From: an uncultured bacterium
GTDB lineage: Bacteria; Bacillota_A; Clostridia; Lachnospirales; Lachnospiraceae
Direction: 5' to 3'
Length of the DNA stretch: 21,780 nucleotides
Assembly (NCBI GenBank): GCA_905215045.1
Contig: CAJMOO010000031.1
Location: forward strand, 1-21,780
Numbering within the stretch: position 1 is the stretch's first letter; each line of letters begins with the position of its first letter. The notes beneath the pieces were generated by a model that did not search any database, was not told the DNA's origin, and was given only the letters and a program-made list of their open reading frames with translations. Below are positions 16,697 to 21,780 of the stretch, in pieces. The position numbers and the translations under genes were made by a program.

Positions 16697-17824
16697 TTGA
16701 AATTTTTTAAAGAAAATGACAAGACACCATTTATCTTAGTGGCCTTTGGGATCATCTTATATTTGGTGTTAAGCAATTTACAGATTGTATTTGCGGGATT
16801 ATCCTATGCAAGTTCTGTAGCATTTCCATTTATTTTAGGAAGCTGCCTTGCATTTATCATTAATGTTCCCATGCGCTTCTTTGAAACACATGTGTTTCAG
16901 AAAATAAAAAAAGGAAAACGTGGATTAAGCTTGATCGTAGCATTGTTATGTATCATTGGCGTGATCATACTGGTATCTGGACTGATCATTCCAGAACTGG
17001 TTGATACGATTTTTAAATTATCAAACAATATTCCGGGATATGTGAAAGAGATTCAGGAATTTTTGGAGCATTATTCTATTAATAAACCGATGGTACATAA
17101 ATATGTAAACCAGCTTAGCTTTGACTGGGATAAAGTAAGCGGAGAATTGATAGCATTTTTGCAGGATAGTGCTACAAACATGCTCAATTCCACAGTGAGT
17201 GTAATTTCAAATGCAGTACAAGTTGTTGTAAGTTTTGTATTAGGATTTGTCTTTGCATTGAATGCTTTGTTGCAGAAAGAAAAATTATCTGTGCAGGTAA
17301 GAAAAGTGTTAGCAGCGTTTCTGCCAGAAAGAGTTGCAAAATATATCGTAAGAGTTGGAAGATTATCAAATAATGCATTTTCAAGTTTCCTTTCCGGGCA
17401 GTGCTTAGAAGCGGTGATTCTTGGAAGTCTGATCTTTGCATCTATGAAACTGCTGGGACTTCCATATGCTGTGTTGATTGCGGTATTTATTGCGGTGATG
17501 TCATTGATACCGATCATTGGTGGATTTATTGGATGCTGGGTTGGAGTGTTATTGATCTTGATGGTAGACTGGAAACAGGCAATCATATTTATTATCATGT
17601 TTGTCGTTGTACAACAGTTTGAAGGAAATGTGATCTACCCACATGTGGTAGGAAATTCTGTTGGACTGCCGGCAATATGGGTTCTTGTTGCAGTAACGAT
17701 CGGTGGAAATATTGCAGGAATTCCTGGAATGTTATTTAGTATTCCGTTTTGTTCTGTATTGTATCAGTTGTTTTCAGAAGTTGTGAACAAGCAGATTAAG
17801 AAAAAGAACGTGGATATACCTTGA
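16697..17824 (+). CDS. AI-2E family transporter (UPF0118)
   Basis: Integral membrane protein of the AI-2E_transport family, 375 aa from the chosen start. Members range from autoinducer-2 exporter to Na+/H+ antiporters, so the substrate is open. Hydrophobic segments occur near residues 12-32, 36-56, 70-95, 150-180, 210-245 and 250-330, including PYAVLIAVFIAVMSLIPIIG and the family-typical QFEGNVIYPHVVG. I start at TTG 16697 because AAAGGAG at 16681-16687 is correctly spaced. The frame stays open upstream to 16535, but that extension would translate the 6S-like RNA and its terminator. It is followed after 47 nt by the Bfd-like gene. Confidence 0.88.
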   Translation: MKFFKENDKTPFILVAFGIILYLVLSNLQIVFAGLSYASSVAFPFILGSCLAFIINVPMRFFETHVFQKIKKGKRGLSLIVALLCIIGVIILVSGLIIPELVDTIFKLSNNIPGYVKEIQEFLEHYSINKPMVHKYVNQLSFDWDKVSGELIAFLQDSATNMLNSTVSVISNAVQVVVSFVLGFVFALNALLQKEKLSVQVRKVLAAFLPERVAKYIVRVGRLSNNAFSSFLSGQCLEAVILGSLIFASMKLLGLPYAVLIAVFIAVMSLIPIIGGFIGCWVGVLLILMVDWKQAIIFIIMFVVVQQFEGNVIYPHVVGNSVGLPAIWVLVAVTIGGNIAGIPGMLFSIPFCSVLYQLFSEVVNKQIKKKNVDIP

Positions 17825-17851
17825 TAAAACTGTACATAATATCTCTATAAT
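17821..17851 (+). promoter_or_regulatory. promoter candidate of the Bfd-like gene
   Basis: TTGATA (17821-17826) overlaps the preceding stop codon; TATAAT (17846-17851) follows after 19 nt, longer than ideal. Read-through from the AI-2E-family gene is also possible. Confidence 0.4.
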
Positions 17852-17871
17852 AAAAATTATGGAGGTGTCAT

Positions 17872-18042
17872 ATGGATCGAGATCAGATTATCTGTCCGTG
17901 CCTTGATATCACAGCAGGACAGATTATGGATGCATACAAAGAAGGAGCCAAGACGGTTGAAGCAATCAAAGAAGTGACAGGAGCAGGAACTGTCTGTGGA
18001 GCTTGTCTGGATGAGATTGAAGAATTGATACAAAGTTTGTAA
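17872..18042 (+). CDS. 56-aa Bfd-like [2Fe-2S]-binding protein
   Basis: Stand-alone Fer2_BFD-type domain with Cys8-x-Cys10 (ICPCLDIT) and Cys42-x2-Cys45 (VCGACLDE), the C-x-C...C-x2-C pattern that binds a [2Fe-2S] cluster in bacterioferritin-associated ferredoxin, NirB and NifU relatives. Helical Asp/Glu-rich segments lie between. GGAGG at 17861-17865 is 6 nt before the ATG. Acidic, no signal peptide, cytosolic. Family members mobilise iron from bacterioferritin or act as electron carriers; no bacterioferritin is in view, so the partner is unknown. It ends just before a strong bidirectional terminator. Confidence 0.85.
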   Translation: MDRDQIICPCLDITAGQIMDAYKEGAKTVEAIKEVTGAGTVCGACLDEIEELIQSL

Positions 18043-18045
18043 ATT

Positions 18046-18092
18046 AAAAAAAGGAAAGCAATTCATGAAAATAGAACTGCTTTCCTTTTTTT
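18046..18092. terminator. bidirectional intrinsic terminator
   Basis: Fifteen-bp perfect arms (18046-18060 and 18078-18092) with A-run and T-run ends; pairing continues inward with one mismatch. It sits between the Bfd-like gene and the convergent secreted-protein gene, and can serve both. Confidence 0.88.
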
Positions 18093-18123
18093 GATGAAAT
18101 TGATTTCGGATTTGAAATTAATT

Positions 18124-18435
18124 TTATAAAGGAGTTTCATCGTCGTCGATAGTAATAGTGCCATTGTCATCGGTATAATGTGGACCATCACCCTCACCGT
18201 TGCCAAAGATAGAAGAACCCTGATTATTGTCTCCATTATTATTGTTATCATTATTGTTATTGTTGCCGTTATTGTCATCGTTTCCATCATTTCCGTCATC
18301 AGAACCGCCTTCATCAGCCATCAGATGAATTGCAGACTCTGTATGAGAAAATGGAGCTTGTACAGAAATTATGTAACCACCAGCAATCATTGCACAAAAG
18401 GCAAGAAGAGAGTATTTTTTGAGCTTTTTAATCAT
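18124..18435 (-). CDS. small secreted Asn/Asp/Gly-rich protein
   Basis: A 103-aa protein I do not recognise. Residues 1-27 form a signal peptide: basic KKLKK, a hydrophobic core to about residue 24, and a likely cut after SVQA. From about 42 to 72 it is almost only D, N and G, with N runs encoded by AAT/AAC/GAT-type codons. The C-terminal part, TITIDDDETPL, is acidic. There are no cysteines in the mature part. AGGAGG 8 nt before ATG 18435 makes translation credible. Low-complexity acidic repeats could bind Ca2+ or serve as a wall-spanning linker; this is speculation. Such codon runs can also change length by slippage. Confidence 0.7.
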   Translation of the reverse strand: MIKKLKKYSLLAFCAMIAGGYIISVQAPFSHTESAIHLMADEGGSDDGNDGNDDNNGNNNNNDNNNNGDNNQGSSIFGNGEGDGPHYTDDNGTITIDDDETPL

Positions 18436-18526
18436 ATTATGTACCTCCTGAAATATAAAAATAAATTGTTATATTATATAAATATGCAAGGTAAAATGAA
18501 AATATGACTTTCTTGTAAAAAAAATA

Positions 18527-18552
18527 AAAGAACCTCTTCTCAGAGATTCTTT
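18527..18552 (-). terminator. terminator of tRNA-Leu
   Basis: Minus-strand hairpin of 11 bp with one G-T pair (18542-18552 with 18527-18537), followed by a T-rich run (18514-18526), 5 nt after the tRNA 3' end. Confidence 0.85.
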
Positions 18553-18557
18553 CTAAA

Positions 18558-18641
18558 TGCCGATGGTGGGACTCGAACCCACACGTCCATAAGAACAACA
18601 GATTTTGAGTCTGTCTCGTCTGCCAGTTCCGACACATCGGC
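18558..18641 (-). tRNA. tRNA-Leu (CAA)
   Basis: 84-nt tRNA. The acceptor arms GCCGATG and CATCGGC pair, with A as discriminator. The anticodon stem ACAGA/TCTGT holds loop CTCAAAA, giving anticodon CAA, which reads UUG. The T-arm has GGTTCGAGTCCC, and a long variable arm places it in the class II leucine group. The CCA end is not encoded. Its own strong promoter and terminator flank it. Confidence 0.95.
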
Positions 18642-18665
18642 TGATTCAATTGTTCGACCTAAAAT

Positions 18666-18694
18666 ATATTATCATTTCTTAATTATAATGTCAA
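18666..18694 (-). promoter_or_regulatory. promoter of tRNA-Leu
   Basis: Minus strand: TTGACA (18694-18689), 17-nt spacer, TAATAT (18671-18666); start near 18659, some 18 nt before the mature tRNA. Confidence 0.8.
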
Positions 18695-18724
18695 TGATTT
18701 TTGCAAAAAATTATATGGATTGTA

Positions 18725-18791
18725 TCTATCCCTGTGACAGCAAAAGTGCATTACCTACACCTGATAAGTTGTAACGAGCCGCAGGGATAGA
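18725..18791. other. 67-nt stem-loop downstream of the NUDIX gene
   Basis: TCTATCCCTG (18725-18734) and CAGGGATAGA (18782-18791) are perfectly complementary and enclose 47 nt, which contain a further possible stem on the minus strand (CGTTAC with GTAATG). It starts 13 nt after the NUDIX stop. There is no immediate T-run, so it is a poor classical terminator. It could be a 3' UTR structure or a small dispersed repeat. Confidence 0.5.
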
Positions 18792-18803
18792 CATAATTGT
18801 TTT

Positions 18804-19418
18804 TTAGTCTAGTTTCAAAAATGCGAAAGGATCGGAAGGATCACTTTGTATAAAGTGTAACAACAGATAGTATGCCTTTACAGAAAGATTTTCTTCTCTT
18901 AAAATACGCTTTGCTTCATTTTTATCTACTAATTCAACGGATAAATCTTCATTTGGTTCTAAATGGTCAAGATTTGGCATTCCAGTAGAAATTCCATAAA
19001 CTGTACAATTAGTTTCATCTGTCATTCCGGCAGAAGAAAAATGAGGACGGCTTAAGAAGTCATCGAATGTGGCAGGAGTGAAAGTAAGTCCTGTTTCTTC
19101 CATCATCTCACGGATTGCAGTTTCTTTCACAGATTCCCCCGGATCAATGAGACCTGCCGGTAGTTCATATGTATAATCGTTTAAAGGGTAACGGAACTGT
19201 TTCACCATGATGAGTTTATCAGCTTTTTCGCCAAACAGACTATAAATCACAACTCCGTCTGGAATGACTTTTTTTGTGGCAGCCATCATTGTTTCCTCAT
19301 CTTTTCGGCTGGCAACATAGTATGGATGTGTGTCTCCGAATTTATTTTCAGCTTCTAATTCATAAAGATTTAGAAATTTTACATGCGTTAAAGGTGTAAT
19401 CTTATTTATTTTACTCAT
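18804..19418 (-). CDS. NUDIX hydrolase, ADP-ribose pyrophosphatase-like
   Basis: Cytosolic hydrolase of nucleoside diphosphates linked to another group, most like ADP-sugar pyrophosphatases. The 204-aa protein has the complete Nudix box: Gly89, Glu95, Arg103-Glu104, Glu107-Glu108, Gly110, with the metal-binding glutamates all present. The upstream QFRYPLNDYTYELPAG motif is typical of the ADP-ribose pyrophosphatase group. ATG 19418 has AGGAGG 8 nt upstream. It is transcribed divergently from the lipoprotein gene, with overlapping -35 boxes. Confidence 0.92.
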   Translation of the reverse strand: MSKINKITPLTHVKFLNLYELEAENKFGDTHPYYVASRKDEETMMAATKKVIPDGVVIYSLFGEKADKLIMVKQFRYPLNDYTYELPAGLIDPGESVKETAIREMMEETGLTFTPATFDDFLSRPHFSSAGMTDETNCTVYGISTGMPNLDHLEPNEDLSVELVDKNEAKRILREENLSVKAYYLLLHFIQSDPSDPFAFLKLD

Positions 19419-19442
19419 GGGTTCTACCTCCTATATGTTTCC

Positions 19443-19493
19443 ATTGTAAAACATCATGACAAGATTGACAATAGAGAGAAAAACAAGTATTAT
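19443..19493. promoter_or_regulatory. divergent promoters with overlapping -35 boxes
   Basis: Minus strand: TTGTCA (19471-19466), 17-nt spacer, TACAAT (19448-19443), for NUDIX. Plus strand: TTGACA (19465-19470), 17-nt spacer, TATTAT (19488-19493), for the lipoprotein. The -35 boxes share 19466-19470, so two polymerases could hardly bind together. Confidence 0.65.
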
Positions 19494-19539
19494 ATACTAA
19501 AGCGATATGAAATAGGGAAATTATAGGAGGGTAAGTCGG

Positions 19540-20172
19540 ATGAGAAGAAAAATCATGGTGGCTGGAATGAGTGTGATGATACTTATGGCAGCAGTTTCAT
19601 TGTCTGGATGCGGGAAGTCAGCAAAAGAGACGAAAGAAGCGAAAACGACTACTGCACAGGAAAAGAAAACCACAACTGCACAGGAAAAGAAAAGCAAAAA
19701 AGAGAAGAAAATTGATATAAAAATACTTTCAAAATATGATGAGATCAAAGATCTTCTCGCAAAATATCCAAAAGACCTGACAGCCGAACAAGCAAAATAT
19801 CAGGGAATGGTGACAATCGAACAAGAAGCCTTTGATAAGAAAAGCAAGAAGCTGTGGAATCAGTTTTTAAAGAGTAAGATCGAACGTAAGAAAAATTCTG
19901 CAATTATCATCTGCCAGTTTACCACAGAGGGAGATGCGATTCTTCAATATGTCTCCTATATCGATGGGAAGTTCTATTATGTAGAAGATTCTACAAGAGA
20001 TACTTATAGCAGTGAAAAATACATACAATACAGCTATGGTTACCAACAGATTTATCGTCAGGATGGACACTATATCGTACTTCTGACAACAGATAACAAA
20101 CTAACATTTGACGAGGCACAGGATGTTCGCAGCTTAAAGACAGCGGTACAGCTGCTGGATGTCAAAGAATAA
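19540..20172 (+). CDS. lipoprotein of unknown function
   Basis: A 210-aa exported lipoprotein. Residues 1-23 are a lipoprotein signal and LSGC puts the lipidated cysteine at 24. Residues 28-60 are a Lys/Glu/Thr-rich linker with TTTAQEKK twice in tandem. The rest (about 60-210) is a folded domain with aromatic-rich strands (IDGKFYYVEDSTRD and a YGYQQIYR stretch), not recognised. GGAGG lies about 10 nt before the ATG. The Rrf2-family regulator follows after 24 nt without a terminator, so they may be co-transcribed. The domain looks like small beta-rich domains of Firmicute surface lipoproteins; this is weak inference. Confidence 0.8.
   Translation: MRRKIMVAGMSVMILMAAVSLSGCGKSAKETKEAKTTTAQEKKTTTAQEKKSKKEKKIDIKILSKYDEIKDLLAKYPKDLTAEQAKYQGMVTIEQEAFDKKSKKLWNQFLKSKIERKKNSAIIICQFTTEGDAILQYVSYIDGKFYYVEDSTRDTYSSEKYIQYSYGYQQIYRQDGHYIVLLTTDNKLTFDEAQDVRSLKTAVQLLDVKE
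19651..19693 (+). repeat. 24-nt-period tandem repeat in the lipoprotein linker
   Basis: ACTGCACAGGAAAAGAAAA occurs at 19651-19669 and 19675-19693, a perfect 19-nt direct repeat with a 24-nt period that encodes TTTAQEKK twice. It is in frame and can expand or contract without breaking the gene. Confidence 0.85.
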
Positions 20173-20196
20173 TTAAGAAAATGGAGTAGACAATTT

Positions 20197-20634
20197 ATGA
20201 AAATTTCAACAAAGGGAAGATATGCAGTCCGTTTAATGTATGATCTTGCAATGCATCATACAGGTGACTGGATCGCATTAAAAGACATATCAAGAAGACA
20301 GGAGATATCCGTAAAATATTTAGAACAGATTGTAAGACAGTTAAGTATCAGAGGATACTTAAAGAGCCTTCGAGGGCCAAAGGGAGGATACCAGCTTTCA
20401 AGAGATCCAAAGGATTATACGATTTATGAGATCTTAAAGATAACGGAAGGAAGCTTACAGCCAGTAGCGTGTCTTGATGATGATGTAAATCAATGCGATC
20501 GTTACCATGAATGCCCAACGATTGAAATCTGGGAAGGATTAGGACAGGTAATTGAAGAATATCTAAGTGGAATTACACTGGAAGACATCGTAAATAAAGC
20601 AAGAATCAAAGGTGGAAATGACTATGTGATCTAA
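20197..20634 (+). CDS. Rrf2 family transcriptional regulator (IscR/CymR-like)
   Basis: A 145-aa winged-helix regulator. Residues 1-80 form the DNA-binding part, with the family pattern KISTKGRYAVRLMYDLA, then EISVKYLEQIVRQL and LRGPKGGYQLSR. Cys92, Cys100 and Cys106 lie in the effector loop as in Fe-S-binding members such as IscR, though here spaced x7 and x5 rather than x5 and x5; CymR has no such cluster. The adjacent cysK suggests control of cysteine or Fe-S supply (inference). GGAG is 10 nt before the ATG. It may share a transcript with the lipoprotein gene. Its last codons form part of the terminator stem. Confidence 0.9.
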   Translation: MKISTKGRYAVRLMYDLAMHHTGDWIALKDISRRQEISVKYLEQIVRQLSIRGYLKSLRGPKGGYQLSRDPKDYTIYEILKITEGSLQPVACLDDDVNQCDRYHECPTIEIWEGLGQVIEEYLSGITLEDIVNKARIKGGNDYVI

Positions 20635-20655
20635 GGATCACATGGTCTTTTTCTT
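20621..20655 (+). terminator. terminator overlapping the end of the regulator gene
   Basis: Eleven-bp stem (20621-20631 with 20636-20646, one G-T pair) with loop TAAG that contains the stop codon, then CTTTTTCTT. The left arm is the last coding codons. Confidence 0.85.
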
Positions 20656-20715
20656 GTTTGCTGCGATAAAAATAAAATGATGCAGAGGTCATAAGTATTA
20701 TACAGGATAAAATGA

Positions 20716-20749
20716 TTGACAATATTTTAGAATCTGTTATACTAATAAC
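20716..20749 (+). promoter_or_regulatory. cysK promoter with dyad over the -10 box
   Basis: TTGACA (20716-20721), 16-nt spacer, TATACT (20738-20743). GTTAT (20736-20740) and ATAAC (20745-20749) form a short dyad across the -10 box, a possible site for the neighbouring Rrf2 protein. Confidence 0.6.
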
Positions 20750-20799
20750 ATATTAAAAAGATAGGAAATATATGAAATAAAAATAGAAGGAGAAAAACA

Positions 20800-21729
20800 A
20801 TGTCAAATATATATAAAAATGTCACAGAACTAATCGGAAGAACACCACTCGTAGAAATTGAAAATGTAGAGAAGAGATTTAAACTACAGGCAAGATTATT
20901 AGTAAAACTAGATGGCTACAATCCAGCAGGAAGTGCAAAAGACCGTATTGCATATCAGATGATCACAGATGCAGAAGAAGCAGGAAAATTAAAAGAAGGA
21001 TCAGTGATCATTGAACCAACATCAGGAAACACAGGAATCGGTCTTGCAGCAATCGGAGCATCCAAAGGATACAGAGTCATCCTTACAATGCCAGAGACAA
21101 TGAGTGTGGAACGAAGAAATCTGTTAAAAGCATATGGAGCAGAAATCGTTCTGACAGATGGTGCATTGGGAATGAAAGGAGCGATCGCTAAAGCAGAAGA
21201 ACTGGCAGAAGAGATCGAGGACTCCTTCATCGCGGGACAGTTCATCAACCCATCCAACCCAAAAGTCCACCGCCTGACAACAGGACCAGAAATCTGGGAA
21301 GACACAGACGGAGATGTTGATATCTTCATCGCAGGAGTCGGAACAGGAGGAACGGTAACAGGAGTTGGAGAGTATTTAAAATCAAAGAAAGAAGACGTGC
21401 AGGTCATTGCAGTCGAACCAGCAACCTCCCCAATGCTCTCAAGAGGCCAGGCAGGACCACACAAGATTCAGGGAATCGGAGCCGGATTTGTACCAGAAGT
21501 ATTAAACACAGACATTTATGATGAAATTATTCCTGTGGAAAATGAAGATGCTTTTGATTATGGAAAGGTGATCGCGGTTGAAGAAGGAATCTTAGTTGGA
21601 ATTTCCTCTGGGGCAGCATTATATGCGGCAATTCAGGTGGCAAAACGTAAGGAAAATAAAGGGAAGACGATAGTGGCATTTCTTCCTGATAATGGGGATC
21701 GATATTTGTCAACACCACTGTTTTCGTAA
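20800..21729 (+). CDS. cysK: cysteine synthase A (O-acetylserine sulfhydrylase)
   Basis: PLP enzyme that makes L-cysteine from O-acetylserine and sulfide in the cytosol. The 309-aa length is usual. Lys47 in NPAGSAKDR binds PLP. TSGNTG at 74-79 is the substrate loop, GTGGT at 181-185 holds the PLP phosphate, and SSGAA lies in the C-terminal part. The C-terminus [11 protein letters not shown] is the family ending. GGAG precedes the ATG by about 9 nt. It has its own promoter after the Rrf2-gene terminator. No cysE is in view, and no terminator is seen in the last 51 nt of the window. A CysM-type specificity cannot be fully excluded. Confidence 0.96.
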   Translation: MSNIYKNVTELIGRTPLVEIENVEKRFKLQARLLVKLDGYNPAGSAKDRIAYQMITDAEEAGKLKEGSVIIEPTSGNTGIGLAAIGASKGYRVILTMPETMSVERRNLLKAYGAEIVLTDGALGMKGAIAKAEELAEEIEDSFIAGQFINPSNPKVHRLTTGPEIWEDTDGDVDIFIAGVGTGGTVTGVGEYLKSKKEDVQVIAVEPATSPMLSRGQAGPHKIQGIGAGFVPEVLNTDIYDEIIPVENEDAFDYGKVIAVEEGILVGISSGAALYAAIQVAKRKENKGKTIVAFLPDNGDRYLSTPLFS

Positions 21730-21780
21730 ATTGTAGTTTGTAAGGTAGTATTCTGTTGTATGAAATAGTAATAAGATAAG

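Noticed and set aside
18178..18507. 109-codon plus-strand frame opposite the Asn/Asp-rich protein
   Set aside because: An Ile/Val-rich antisense of the low-complexity codons; the minus-strand frame has AGGAGG and a signal peptide.
1..21780. CRISPR array, prophage, integrase or complete insertion sequence
   Set aside because: No regularly spaced direct repeats, and no transposase, recombinase or phage structural gene was seen.

Overview
The window reads as a chromosomal segment of a low-GC Firmicute, most likely a gut Lachnospiraceae (inference; an Anaerostipes-like butyrate producer would fit). The grounds are A-rich codon use, strong AGGAGG-type ribosome sites, TTGACA/TATAAT promoters with 16-17 bp spacers, intrinsic terminators with T-runs, and a gene set typical of gut Clostridia. 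It is mostly housekeeping, with two accessory patches at about 2.0-4.3 kb and 4.4-7.9 kb.

Layout: the 3' part of queC (queuosine/preQ0 synthesis) is cut by the left edge and closed by a terminator. An iron-dependent alcohol dehydrogenase with its own promoter follows, then a 290-bp hairpin element (E1) and an AAA-ATPase/PD-(D/E)XK protein. Next comes an operon for a lactococcin-972-type ABC transporter (large permease, ATPase, 61-aa membrane protein), ending in an 18-codon ORF. A second hairpin element (E2) fills the junction with a convergent MATE exporter. Divergent from MATE lies gltB-gltD (glutamate synthase), then a DUF5662 protein, a structured RNA resembling 6S RNA with its own promoter and terminator, an AI-2E-family membrane protein starting at TTG, and a 56-aa Bfd-like [2Fe-2S] protein. 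On the minus strand follow a small Asn/Asp-rich secreted protein, tRNA-Leu(CAA) and a NUDIX hydrolase. Divergent from NUDIX are a lipoprotein and an Rrf2-family regulator, then cysK.

The most unusual content is the pair E1/E2. Each is a long hairpin starting just after the stop codon of a co-oriented gene (alcohol dehydrogenase; MATE). Within each element the arms are perfectly self-complementary over 37-39 bp, yet arm sequences differ between elements. Short motifs at the junction and apex (CGCTGATCC, AACTCGCT, TGCGAA) are identical and equivalently placed. A roughly 100-bp sequence is also conserved downstream on the same strand. This two-member covariation indicates one family of structured RNA or DNA elements with compensatory change in at least two stems. 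I know of no named family it matches, but could not search.

The genes belong largely to nitrogen and sulfur assimilation (gltBD, cysK with its probable regulator), Fe-S biology (3Fe-4S/4Fe-4S GltBD, the Bfd-like protein, the three-Cys Rrf2 protein), export (ABC, MATE) and RNA metabolism (queC, tRNA, 6S-like RNA).
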